Below, piece by piece: positions 37,262 to 45,346 of a stretch of 64,000 bases of DNA (its first letter is position 1; each line of letters opens with the position of its first letter). Position numbers and translations under genes: made by a program. The notes below the pieces were generated by a model. It did no database searches. It was not told the DNA's origin and saw only the letters and a program-made list of their open reading frames with translations. Origin of the DNA: Ancylobacter pratisalsi. Lineage in GTDB: Bacteria > Pseudomonadota > Alphaproteobacteria > Rhizobiales > Xanthobacteraceae. The stretch covers positions 1,116,001 to 1,180,000 of the forward strand of contig NZ_CP048630.1 of NCBI RefSeq assembly GCF_010669125.1, in the 5' to 3' direction.

Positions 37262-37852
37262 ATGACGGCCGAAATCGACGATGTTAGGGCGGCCGCGCTA
37301 CGCGAACGGCTGGGCACGCGATCCATCGTGCTGATCGGCATGATGGGCGCGGGCAAGTCGTCGGTGGGCAAGCGCCTCGCCCGCCGGCTCGCCATGCGCT
37401 TCGCCGACGCCGATACCGAGATCGAGGAGGCCGCCGGGATGTCGATCCCGGAGATCTTCGCCCATCACGGCGAGCCGGCCTTTCGCGATGGCGAGAAGCG
37501 GGTGATCGCCCGCCTGCTTGAGAACGGCCCCATGGTGCTGGCCACGGGCGGGGGCGCCTTCACCAGCGCGCAGACGCGCGAGGCCATCGCCGCCTCCGGC
37601 ATTTCGGTCTGGCTGAAGGCCGATCTTGACCTGCTGCTGCGCCGGGTGCGCCGGCGTGACGACCGCCCGCTGCTGCGCACCGACGACCCCGCCGCGACGC
37701 TGGCGCGCCTGATCGACGAGCGCTACCCGATCTATGCCGACGCCGCGATCACCGTCACCTCGCGCGACGTGCCGCAGGAGGTGATGGTGGACGAAGTGAT
37801 CGACGCGCTGGACCGCCATCTCGGCGGCGGCGAAACAGGAGCAGACGCGTGA
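37262..37852 (+). CDS. aroK: Shikimate kinase
   Basis: A 196-residue kinase phosphorylating shikimate at O3 in the chorismate pathway. P-loop GMMGAGKSS lies at 26-34; DADTEIEEAAGMSIPEIF binds shikimate with the Asp, and LATGGGAF is the second substrate loop. The lid Arg lies in RRDDRPLL. Its end overlaps aroB by 4 nt, so the two are co-translated. Confidence 0.97.
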   Translation: MTAEIDDVRAAALRERLGTRSIVLIGMMGAGKSSVGKRLARRLAMRFADADTEIEEAAGMSIPEIFAHHGEPAFRDGEKRVIARLLENGPMVLATGGGAFTSAQTREAIAASGISVWLKADLDLLLRRVRRRDDRPLLRTDDPAATLARLIDERYPIYADAAITVTSRDVPQEVMVDEVIDALDRHLGGGETGADA

Positions 37853-38985
37853 GCGAAGCCGCCAGCCTTTCGAACGATGTCACCACCCTTCCGGTGCACC
37901 TGGGCGAACGAAGCTATGACATCGCTATCGGCCCGCATCTGCTCCACGAGGCCGGTGCGCGCATCGCCGCGCTGCGGCCGGGCGCGCGCGTGGGCATCGT
38001 CACCGACCGCAACGTCGCCGAGCGCCATCTGGCGACCGTCGAGGCGTCGCTGAAGGCCGCCGGTCTCGCCCCGACCGCGATCATCATCGAGCCGGGCGAA
38101 AAGTCGAAGAGCTATGCCGGCTTCGCGGAGGTGGTCGACAGCCTCCTTGCCGCCCGTATCGAGCGGCGCGACCTCGTGCTGGCGCTCGGCGGCGGCGTGG
38201 TGGGCGATCTCGCCGGCTTCGCGGCGGCGGCGCTGCGGCGCGGCATCGACTTCGTGCAGGCCCCCACCAGCCTGCTGGCACAGGTCGATTCGTCCGTGGG
38301 CGGCAAGACCGGCATCAATTCGCGCCACGGCAAGAACCTTGTCGGCGCCTTCCACCAGCCCCTTCTCGTGCTGGCCGATACCGACGCTCTGAGCACCCTG
38401 CCGCTGCGCGAGTTTCGCTCGGGCTATGCCGAGGTGGCCAAATACGGCCTCATAGACAACGCTCCGTTCTTCGCCTGGCTGGAACGCAAATGGCAGGATG
38501 TGTTCGACGACGGGCCAGCGCGTATCGAGGCCATCGCCACCAGCTGCGCCGCCAAGGCCGCCGTCGTCGCCCGCGACGAGAAGGAAACCGGCGACCGCGC
38601 CCTGCTCAATCTCGGCCACACCTTCGGCCACGCGCTGGAGGCGGGGGCCGGCTTCTCCCAGCGCCTGCTCCATGGCGAGGCGGTGGCGATCGGCATGGCG
38701 CAGGCATTCCGCTTTTCCGCCGCGCAGGGCCTGTGCTCGCCGGAAGATGCCGCGCGCGTCGCCAAGCACCTCACCACGGTCGGGCTGCCGACCCGGATCA
38801 AGGACATTCCCGGCGACCTGCCCGACACGGACGGGCTGATGGATCTCATCGCGCAGGACAAGAAGGTCTCGCGCAACGCGCTCACCTTCATCCTGGCGCG
38901 CGGCATCGGCCAGAGCTTCATCGCCCGCGACGTCGACCCGGCCGCCCTGCGTACCTTCCTTGAGGGCGAGCGCGCCCGGAGCTAG
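37849..38985 (+). CDS. aroB: 3-dehydroquinate synthase
   Basis: A 378-residue NAD- and metal-dependent enzyme that cyclises DAHP in the shikimate pathway. Typical blocks: LALGGGVVGDLAGFAAAALRRG, QVDSSVGGKTGIN, GYAEVAKYGL and LNLGHTFGHALE, which supply metal-binding Glu and His. GTG start within the aroK stop region. Normal length. Confidence 0.98.
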   Translation: MSEAASLSNDVTTLPVHLGERSYDIAIGPHLLHEAGARIAALRPGARVGIVTDRNVAERHLATVEASLKAAGLAPTAIIIEPGEKSKSYAGFAEVVDSLLAARIERRDLVLALGGGVVGDLAGFAAAALRRGIDFVQAPTSLLAQVDSSVGGKTGINSRHGKNLVGAFHQPLLVLADTDALSTLPLREFRSGYAEVAKYGLIDNAPFFAWLERKWQDVFDDGPARIEAIATSCAAKAAVVARDEKETGDRALLNLGHTFGHALEAGAGFSQRLLHGEAVAIGMAQAFRFSAAQGLCSPEDAARVAKHLTTVGLPTRIKDIPGDLPDTDGLMDLIAQDKKVSRNALTFILARGIGQSFIARDVDPAALRTFLEGERARS

Positions 38986-39215
38986 GGCCTTTTCGCGTAA
39001 CGAGGGAGCCGGAGGGCCTCTTCGGAGGACGGATGTTTGGGTGACAGGTGTGGGCGTGAGAGGCCCGTGTCCTCGCGCAGATTTGTCATTGTCCCCCTCC
39101 AGGGTCATTTAAGACCGTGCCCCGCATTGCACCCCGGCTCCGGGACGTGCATGCGATGGCGGGGGGTGAACGCCCCGCGTCCCGATCAAGCCACGCAATG
39201 TCCAAGGAGGGCCCA

Positions 39216-40490
39216 TTGACCACCTATGACTGGCTCGCTCTCGGCTCCGTGGTCGTGTGCCTCATGCTGTCCTTCTTCTTCTCGGGCAGCGAGACCGCGC
39301 TCACCGCCTCCTCCAAGGCGCGCATGCATGCGCTGGAGAAGAACGGTGACAAGCGCGCCTCGCTGGTGAACCGCATGATGGAGCGGCAGGAGCGTCTGAT
39401 CGGCGGCATCCTGCTCGGCAACAATCTCGTCAACATCGCCGCCTCCTCGCTCACCACCGGGCTGCTGCTGGCCTGGTTCGGCAATGCCGGCATCGCCTAT
39501 GCGACGCTGGGCATGACGATTGTCGTCGTCATCTTTTCCGAGGTGCTGCCCAAGACCATTGCGCTGAACAATCCGGACACGGTCTCGCTTCTGGTCGCGC
39601 GGCCGATCCGCGCCATTGTCAGCCTGTTCGGCCCGCTCACCATGGCCATCGAGGCGCTGGTGCGCGCGATGCTGCGCATTCTTGGCGTTCCGCTCGGCAA
39701 GACCAAGAGCGTGCTCACCGCCGCCGAGGAGCTGCGCGGCGCGGTCGACCTGCTCCATCGCGAGGGCAGCGTGGTCAAGGACGAGCGCGACATGCTCGGC
39801 GGGCTGCTTGATCTGGGCGAGCTTGAGGTCTCCGACATCATGGTCCACCGCACCAAGATGGCGAGCCTGAACGCCGACGAGCCGCCGGAAAAGATCGTCA
39901 ACGAGGTGCTGGCCTCGCCCTTTACCCGGCTGCCGCTGTGGCGCGAGCGGCCGGACAACATCATCGGCATGCTCCACGCCAAGGACCTGCTGCGCGAGCT
40001 GCGCGCGATCGGCAACGATACCTCGAAGCTCGACATCGAGAAGATCGCCCTGCCGGCCTGGTTCGTCCCGGACGTGACCTCGCTGGTCGACCAGCTCAAG
40101 GAATTCCGCCGCCGCAAACAGCACTTCGCGCTCGTCGTCGACGAGTATGGCGAGGTGATGGGGCTGGTGACTCTGGAGGACATTCTGGAGGAGATCGTCG
40201 GCGAGATATCCGACGAGCACGACAAGGCCTTCACCGGCGCGCGCCGCAACCCGGACGGTTCGGTGAGCGTGGAGGGCTCGACCGCGATCCGCGATCTCAA
40301 CCGCGCCATGGGCTGGGAACTGCCGGACGAGGAAGCCACCACGGTCGCCGGCCTCGTCATTCACGAGGCGCGCATCATCCCCGAGCCGGGCCAGACCTTC
40401 ATTTTCCACGGTTTCCGCTTCCAGGTGATGCGCAAGCAGCGCAACCGCATCACCCTGCTGCGGCTGACACCGCTCACCCGCCCCGCCTGA
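39216..40490 (+). CDS. CNNM/CorC-family membrane protein (DUF21-CBS-CorC_HlyC)
   Basis: A 424-residue member of the HlyC/CorC transporter-associated family. A DUF21 region with about four helices spans 1-190, two CBS domains about 200-320, and the C-terminal CorC_HlyC domain to the end. Relatives transport or regulate Mg2+/Co2+. A TTG start (reading MTTYDWLALGS) is preferred since AAGGAGG lies 6 nt before it; an ATG at 39198 lacks any ribosome site. It follows aroB by 230 nt with nothing recognisable in between. Confidence 0.9.
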   Translation: MTTYDWLALGSVVVCLMLSFFFSGSETALTASSKARMHALEKNGDKRASLVNRMMERQERLIGGILLGNNLVNIAASSLTTGLLLAWFGNAGIAYATLGMTIVVVIFSEVLPKTIALNNPDTVSLLVARPIRAIVSLFGPLTMAIEALVRAMLRILGVPLGKTKSVLTAAEELRGAVDLLHREGSVVKDERDMLGGLLDLGELEVSDIMVHRTKMASLNADEPPEKIVNEVLASPFTRLPLWRERPDNIIGMLHAKDLLRELRAIGNDTSKLDIEKIALPAWFVPDVTSLVDQLKEFRRRKQHFALVVDEYGEVMGLVTLEDILEEIVGEISDEHDKAFTGARRNPDGSVSVEGSTAIRDLNRAMGWELPDEEATTVAGLVIHEARIIPEPGQTFIFHGFRFQVMRKQRNRITLLRLTPLTRPA

Positions 40491-40593
40491 TCCCGCGATC
40501 GGTCGTGCGCGACAATCTGGAATTGGCTTGGCGACGCCCCATATAGGGCGAGCCACTCTCCCGGCATCCGGCCGATCGTGATGCGAAACCGGG

Positions 40594-40902
40594 CTACTCG
40601 CCCGGCGCCTTCGCCTCGATCGCCAGCGCGTGCAGGCCACGGGCGATCTCGTCCGCCAGCAGGCCGTTCACCAGGCGGTGCCGGGCGAGACGGTTCTGCC
40701 CGCGGAACGCCTCCGCCACGATACGCACGCGAAGATGCGTGAGATACCCGGCCCGGTGCCCGCCATGGCCCTCATGACGATGACTTTCGTCCTCAAGCTC
40801 CAGCGTGAGCGGGGACAATTCCGCCAGCGCGGTCCGCACGCGGACCAGCGCTTCAGCAACGGCATCGATGCCGGAACCAGGTTCTTCGGGAGTGGCATTC
40901 AT
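40594..40902 (-). CDS. bolA: BolA family protein
   Basis: About 102 residues. The BolA fold holds SHRHEGHGGHRAGYLTHLRV, with His ligands near the Fe-S binding loop, and the C-terminal LARHRLVNGLLADEI...LHALAIEAKAP. BolA proteins pair with monothiol glutaredoxins in iron regulation or act as transcription factors. The ATG is supported by family length; no strong ribosome site is seen. It is divergent from the J-domain gene, a common arrangement. Confidence 0.88.
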   Translation of the reverse strand: MNATPEEPGSGIDAVAEALVRVRTALAELSPLTLELEDESHRHEGHGGHRAGYLTHLRVRIVAEAFRGQNRLARHRLVNGLLADEIARGLHALAIEAKAPGE

Positions 40903-40974
40903 GGTGGATGCGGTATCTGTCCCACGCTCAGGCGTCAATATCGCCGGAAGAGGCGATGACGGCGTAGCGGTTTC

Positions 40975-41003
40975 TTGTATACCTGACCCGGCAGCAGCAT
41001 AAT
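40975..41003 (+). promoter_or_regulatory. Predicted promoter of the J-domain gene
   Basis: TTGTAT (40975-40980) and CATAAT (40998-41003) are 17 nt apart. The start of transcription would fall at about 41010, only 2-4 nt before the ATG. Confidence 0.5.
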
Positions 41004-41012
41004 CGATCGATC

Positions 41013-41633
41013 ATGAAGTTCGACTCTCCCATATTCGACCGCATCCGCGTCAAACCGAACCGCGATCGCACCGTCAAGGCGGAAGGCCCGGTTTGCGAAT
41101 GGCACGGGTGCACCCACCCCGCGACGCATCGGGCCCCCAAGGGGCGCGACCGCGAGGGGCAGTTCTGGCGTTACTGCTTCGATCACGTGCGGGCCTACAA
41201 CCAGTCCTACAACTATTTCTCCGGCATGCCGGACGAAGATGTCATGGCCTATCAGAAGGACGCCATGACCGGCCATCGGCCGACCTGGAAGATGGGCTCG
41301 CGCGGCGCGGGAGCCGCGCGCGAGGCCCATGCCCGCCAGCATCAGCCGGAAGGCTTCGCCGATCCGTTCGGCATGTTCGGCGAGATGGGCGGCACGGCAC
41401 GCCCCGAGCCCGAGCCGCCGCGCGAGAACCGGATGATCCGCAACGCCGAGCGGCGGGCGTTCGAGTCCCTCGGCGTCGAAATCTCGGCCACGCCTCAGGA
41501 AATCAAGGCGCGGTTCAAGATTCTGGTCAAAAAGTACCACCCCGACGCCAATGGCGGCGACATATCGACCGAGGACCGTCTGCGCGACGTCATCCAGGCC
41601 TATAATCACCTCAAGAACGCGGGCTATTGCTAG
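41013..41633 (+). CDS. J-domain protein with N-terminal Cys/His region
   Basis: A 206-residue DnaJ-type co-chaperone. The J domain is C-terminal (about 148-205) with the HPD motif at 176-178 and [15 protein letters not shown] ending it. The first 65 residues carry CEWHGCTH and YCFDHV (Cys28, His31, Cys33, Cys55, His58), which may bind zinc. No G/F-rich segment typical of DnaJ. It stands before cobS-cobT in other Hyphomicrobiales. The ATG has no Shine-Dalgarno and may be leaderless. Confidence 0.9.
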   Translation: MKFDSPIFDRIRVKPNRDRTVKAEGPVCEWHGCTHPATHRAPKGRDREGQFWRYCFDHVRAYNQSYNYFSGMPDEDVMAYQKDAMTGHRPTWKMGSRGAGAAREAHARQHQPEGFADPFGMFGEMGGTARPEPEPPRENRMIRNAERRAFESLGVEISATPQEIKARFKILVKKYHPDANGGDISTEDRLRDVIQAYNHLKNAGYC

Positions 41634-41688
41634 CCGCCCGCGTCTCGCCAGACCAAGGCCGCGGCATGAGCGCGGCAACGGAGGAAGA

Positions 41689-42672
41689 ATGACTGCCTCG
41701 CACACGCAACCCGCGCTGCCGGACATGAAGGTTTCGGTCAGCCAGGTGTTCGGCATCGACGTGGATCTCGACGTGCCGGCCTATGCCGAGCCCGACGAGT
41801 ATGTGCCGGAGGTCGACCCCGACTATCTGTTCGACCGCCCGACCACCCTCGCGATCCTGGCCGGCTTTGCCCATAACCGCCGCGTCATGGTCAGCGGCTA
41901 TCACGGCACCGGCAAGTCGAGCCATATCGAGCAGGTTGCGGCGCGTCTCAACTGGCCCTGCGTGCGCGTCAACCTCGACAGCCACATCAGCCGTATCGAC
42001 CTGATCGGCAAGGACGCCATCGTGGTGAAGGACGGCCTGCAGGTCACCGAGTTCCGCGACGGTATCCTGCCCTGGGCCTACCAGAACAACGTCGCGCTGG
42101 TGTTCGACGAATACGACGCCGGCCGCCCGGACGTGATGTTCGTGATCCAGCGCGTGCTGGAATCGTCGGGCCGCCTGACGCTGCTGGACCAGAACCGCGT
42201 CATCCGCCCGCACGGCGCCTTCCGCCTGTTCGCCACCGCCAACACCATCGGCCTCGGCGACACCACGGGCCTCTATCATGGCACCCAGCAGATCAACCAG
42301 GCGCAGATGGACCGCTGGTCCATCGTCACCTCGCTGAACTATCTGGCCCATGACAAGGAAGTCGACATCGTCGCCGCCAAGGCCAAGAATTTCCAGAACA
42401 CCGAGGGCCGCGACACCATCGCGCGCATGGTGCGGCTGGCCGATCTCACCCGTCAGGCCTTCATCAATGGCGACCTGTCGACGGTCATGAGCCCGCGCAC
42501 GGTGATCACCTGGGCCGAGAATGCCGAGATCTTCCTCGATCTCGCCTTCTCGTTCCGGCTCACCTTCCTCAACAAGTGCGACGAGCTGGAGCGTCCGCTG
42601 GTGGCCGAGTTCTACCAGCGCTGCTTCGGCAAGGAACTCTCCGAGTCCGCCGTCAACGTCGTGCTGTCCTGA
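41689..42672 (+). CDS. cobS: Cobaltochelatase subunit CobS
   Basis: A 327-residue AAA+ ATPase of aerobic cobaltochelatase, which inserts cobalt into hydrogenobyrinate a,c-diamide with CobN and CobT. Walker A GYHGTGKS at 70-77, Walker [10 protein letters not shown] at about 130-138, and a C-terminal helical region. The ATG has GGAGGAAGA upstream. It is 55 nt after the J-domain gene. CobN is not in this window. Confidence 0.96.
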   Translation: MTASHTQPALPDMKVSVSQVFGIDVDLDVPAYAEPDEYVPEVDPDYLFDRPTTLAILAGFAHNRRVMVSGYHGTGKSSHIEQVAARLNWPCVRVNLDSHISRIDLIGKDAIVVKDGLQVTEFRDGILPWAYQNNVALVFDEYDAGRPDVMFVIQRVLESSGRLTLLDQNRVIRPHGAFRLFATANTIGLGDTTGLYHGTQQINQAQMDRWSIVTSLNYLAHDKEVDIVAAKAKNFQNTEGRDTIARMVRLADLTRQAFINGDLSTVMSPRTVITWAENAEIFLDLAFSFRLTFLNKCDELERPLVAEFYQRCFGKELSESAVNVVLS

Positions 42673-42742
42673 GCCGCCTGCCGGCGTAAGTCGGCATAAT
42701 CCCTCGTCCCGCCGCGCCCGGTTCGTGCCGTGGCCGGCGGGT

Positions 42743-42774
42743 CGCCCGAACCCGGCCATGGCCGGGTTCGGGCG
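42743..42774. repeat. 32-nt perfect palindrome between cobS and cobT
   Basis: A perfect inverted repeat, centre between 42758 and 42759 at CCATGG, with 16 bp on each arm and no loop. It resembles the short GC-rich palindromes repeated in intergenic regions of Hyphomicrobiales. Confidence 0.8.
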
Positions 42775-42833
42775 CAGAGGTTCGGGAGGGGGCGGCACCG
42801 GCTTTCCCCTCTGTCCCGGCGGCACGCCGCCAT

Positions 42834-42854
42834 CCTCTCCCCGCCGGGGAGGGG
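42834..42854. repeat. 9-bp hairpin (CCTCTCCCC/GGGGAGGGG) before cobT
   Basis: Arms 42834-42842 and 42846-42854, one G-T pair, loop GCC. It lies 25 nt before the cobT start and has the look of a common interspersed intergenic element. Confidence 0.7.
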
Positions 42855-42879
42855 CAGTGCCAATGACAAGGCCATCGCC

Positions 42880-44853
42880 ATGACCACCTCGAACCGCCCG
42901 ATACGCACGCCGCCCAAGGAAGCCCCGGCCGAGCCGCTGAAGCGCGCCGTCACCGGCTGCCTGCGCGCCATTGCCGGCGACCGGGAGATCGAGGTCTCCT
43001 TCGGCTCCGAGCGTCCGGGCTTCGCGGACGGGCGCGCGCGTCTTCCCGAACCGGGCCGGCGCATGTCGAAGCAGGACGCCGCGGTCATGCGCGGCCATGC
43101 CGATTCCATGGCGCTGCGCCTGGCCTGCCACGATCCCAAGGTCCACAAGCGGCTGGTCCCGCAGGGCCAGACCGCCCGCGCCGCCTTCGAGGCGGCCGAG
43201 CAGACCCGCTGCGAGTCGCTGGGCGCGCTGCGCATGGACGGGGTCGCGCTCAACCTTTCGGCGATGCTGGAAGACCGCTACCAGAAAGCCAATTTCTCCA
43301 ATCTCGCCGACCGTTCCGATGCCCCCATCGAGCACGCGCTCTCGCTCATCCTGCGCGAGCGCATGACCGGCATGGCCCCGCCGGCCGCTGCGCGCGAACT
43401 GGTGACGCTGTGGCGCGCCTTCATCGAGGAGCGCGGCAGCGAGGCGCTGGACGAACTCGCCGGTTCCGCCGGCGACCAGTCGCGCTTTGCCGAGGCGATG
43501 CGCGACCTGCTGTCCTCGCTCGGCATGGGCGAGGACATCGCCCCCTTCGACGAGAACAACGATCCCTCCACCGATGCCGACGACCGCCAGGACGAGGATT
43601 CCGGGCAGGGCAGCGACGCCGACCAGGAAGACAATTCCGAAGGCTCCACCGAGGTCGACACCGACCTGTCCTCCGACCAGACCCCGGAGGAGACCGAGGA
43701 GCAGCAGGAACAGCCCAATTCCGAGCTGGCGGACGATGCCGAGCTGGGCGATTCCGACGACTCCTCCGAGCCCTGGCGGCCACAGAATGCCGTGCCCTCC
43801 GAGCCGCGTCCGCCTGAATACCATCCCTTCACCCCGCGCTTCGACGAGACGGTGAACGCGGACGAGCTGTGCGACGGCGAGGAGCTGGCGCGCCTGAGGG
43901 CCTATCTCGACAAGCAGCTGGTGCATCTGCAGGGCATCGTCGCGCGCCTCGCCAACCGGCTGCAGCGCAAGCTGATGGCGCAGCAGAGCCGGGGCTGGGA
44001 GTTTGATCTCGAGGAAGGCATGCTCGATCCCGCGCGCCTGCACCGCGTGATCCTCGATCCGATGCAGCCGCTGTCGTTCAAGCGCGAGCGCGACACCGAC
44101 TTCCGCGACACCGTGGTCACGCTTCTGCTCGACAATTCCGGCTCGATGCGCGGACGCCCGATCACGGTCGCCGCCGCCTGCGCGGACATTCTCGCGCGCA
44201 CGCTGGAGCGCTGCGGCGTGAAGGTCGAGATTCTCGGCTTCACCACCAAGGCGTGGAAGGGCGGGCAGGCGCGCGAGGCGTGGCTCACCTCCGGCAAGCC
44301 CGGCGCACCGGGCCGGCTGAACGACCTGCGCCACATCATCTACAAGTCGGCCGACGCCCCCTGGCGCCGCGCCCGTCGCAATCTCGGCCTGATGATGCGC
44401 GAGGGGCTGCTCAAGGAGAACATCGACGGCGAGGCGCTGGACTGGGCGCATAACCGCCTGCTGGCGCGCAATGAATCGCGCCGGATCCTGATGATGATCT
44501 CCGACGGCGCGCCGGTCGACGATTCCACCCTGTCGGTGAACCCGGGCAATTATCTGGAGCGTCACCTGCGCTGGGTGATTCAGCAGATCGAGGACAAGTC
44601 GCCGGTGGAGTTGATCGCCATCGGCATCGGGCATGACGTGACGCGCTACTACAAGCGCGCCGTGACCATTGTCGACGCCGAGGAACTGGGCGGTGCCATG
44701 ACCGACAAGCTGGCCGAACTGTTCGACGAGGGCCCCGGGCGCGATGCCGGCAGGGCGGAAGCCGGCCGCAAATATGCGGGTGGCCAGCAAGGCGCCAAAG
44801 CGGGCGGCCGGCACAGCGGCCCGACGCCCATTCCCACGCGCCGCGTGCACTGA
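42880..44853 (+). CDS. cobT: Cobaltochelatase subunit CobT
   Basis: A 657-residue partner of CobS. The N-terminal part (20-220) is helical, 222-298 is a strongly acidic Asp/Glu/Ser/Gln segment, and the C-terminal VWA domain (about 400-640) has the MIDAS motif DNSGS (418-422). The acidic linker and MIDAS are hallmarks of CobT. The ATG has AAGG 8 nt before it; an upstream open frame exists but crosses the palindromes and is not protein-like. Confidence 0.95.
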   Translation: MTTSNRPIRTPPKEAPAEPLKRAVTGCLRAIAGDREIEVSFGSERPGFADGRARLPEPGRRMSKQDAAVMRGHADSMALRLACHDPKVHKRLVPQGQTARAAFEAAEQTRCESLGALRMDGVALNLSAMLEDRYQKANFSNLADRSDAPIEHALSLILRERMTGMAPPAAARELVTLWRAFIEERGSEALDELAGSAGDQSRFAEAMRDLLSSLGMGEDIAPFDENNDPSTDADDRQDEDSGQGSDADQEDNSEGSTEVDTDLSSDQTPEETEEQQEQPNSELADDAELGDSDDSSEPWRPQNAVPSEPRPPEYHPFTPRFDETVNADELCDGEELARLRAYLDKQLVHLQGIVARLANRLQRKLMAQQSRGWEFDLEEGMLDPARLHRVILDPMQPLSFKRERDTDFRDTVVTLLLDNSGSMRGRPITVAAACADILARTLERCGVKVEILGFTTKAWKGGQAREAWLTSGKPGAPGRLNDLRHIIYKSADAPWRRARRNLGLMMREGLLKENIDGEALDWAHNRLLARNESRRILMMISDGAPVDDSTLSVNPGNYLERHLRWVIQQIEDKSPVELIAIGIGHDVTRYYKRAVTIVDAEELGGAMTDKLAELFDEGPGRDAGRAEAGRKYAGGQQGAKAGGRHSGPTPIPTRRVH

Positions 44854-45003
44854 CGGGGGCGTTGCCGGGCACATGGCCCGGCGCGCCACGACGGGCACGA
44901 ACTTTCCGCGAAGCGGCGCTCCCCATTGCGGGCCCCCTCACCCGCAGCGTGAGGCGGCACCGGCCAGCGGGCGGCGCGCGCAGGCGGGATTGCCATCGGC
45001 CCC

Positions 45004-45032
45004 TTGAAACCGGAACGAGCCGCCCCATATAG
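45004..45032 (+). promoter_or_regulatory. Predicted promoter of the non-coding RNA
   Basis: TTGAAA (45004-45009) and ATATAG (45027-45032) are 17 nt apart, resembling the alphaproteobacterial sigma70 pattern CTTGAC-N17-CTATAT. Predicted start at about 45039. Confidence 0.5.
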
Positions 45033-45039
45033 GTTCTAT

Positions 45040-45175
45040 CCCGCCAGAATGGGACTTCCGGCATGTTGGCACGTCGTCAGTGTCTCGCCGGATGGATCGC
45101 GGCTAGGACGGATGTACTCCGGCCACGATCTTTTCCTCCGGTCGACTGACGAACGGCCGGGTTCTGGCGGTACCT
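45040..45175 (+). ncRNA. Predicted structured small RNA, 6S-like rod
   Basis: No gene fits here, but the sequence can fold into one long, interrupted rod. Paired arms: 45041-45049 with 45162-45170 (9 bp, perfect), 45058-45062 with 45156-45160, 45074-45081 with 45145-45152 (8 bp), 45088-45092 with 45137-45141, 45095-45099 with 45126-45130, 45101-45104 with 45121-45124, and 45106-45108 with 45118-45120. Large asymmetric bulges lie on the 5' side (45050-45057, 45063-45073). A promoter lies just upstream, a T-rich stretch follows, and then an intrinsic terminator. The rod with internal bubble is like 6S RNA, the RNA polymerase regulator, but I could not match its conserved bases, so that identity is inference. 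The transcript may extend to about 45223. Confidence 0.55.
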
Positions 45176-45196
45176 CTTTCTTTTTAAGAACGAGCA

Positions 45197-45223
45197 GGGC
45201 GCGCTGAAAGGCGCGCCCTTTTT
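45197..45223 (+). terminator. Intrinsic terminator
   Basis: An 8-bp perfect stem (45197-45204 with 45211-45218), 6-nt loop, then five T. It ends the predicted small RNA; cobT lies 340 nt upstream. Confidence 0.88.
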
Positions 45224-45346
45224 CGTGTGCGCGCCTTCCGACAGCAAAACCGGGCGCCATCACCCGACCCAAATTACCCGGCCCATCCCCACCGCCGGCT
45301 GAAGTCCCCTTCGCGGCGATGGGGTCGGGCGTCGCGCCGAAGCGCT

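Noticed and set aside
41634..41688. Possible cobalamin riboswitch before cobS
   Set aside because: Only 55 nt separate cobS from the preceding gene; no room for a B12 riboswitch.
41611..44898. A 1095-codon open frame on the minus strand across cobS and cobT
   Set aside because: It is a shadow of two clearly recognised genes; its sequence is rich in His, Arg and Gly with no domain. Long antisense frames are expected at this GC content.
45004..45207. A 67-codon frame within the predicted small RNA
   Set aside because: Its TTG start coincides with the predicted -35 element, it lacks a ribosome site, and the region is better explained as structured RNA.
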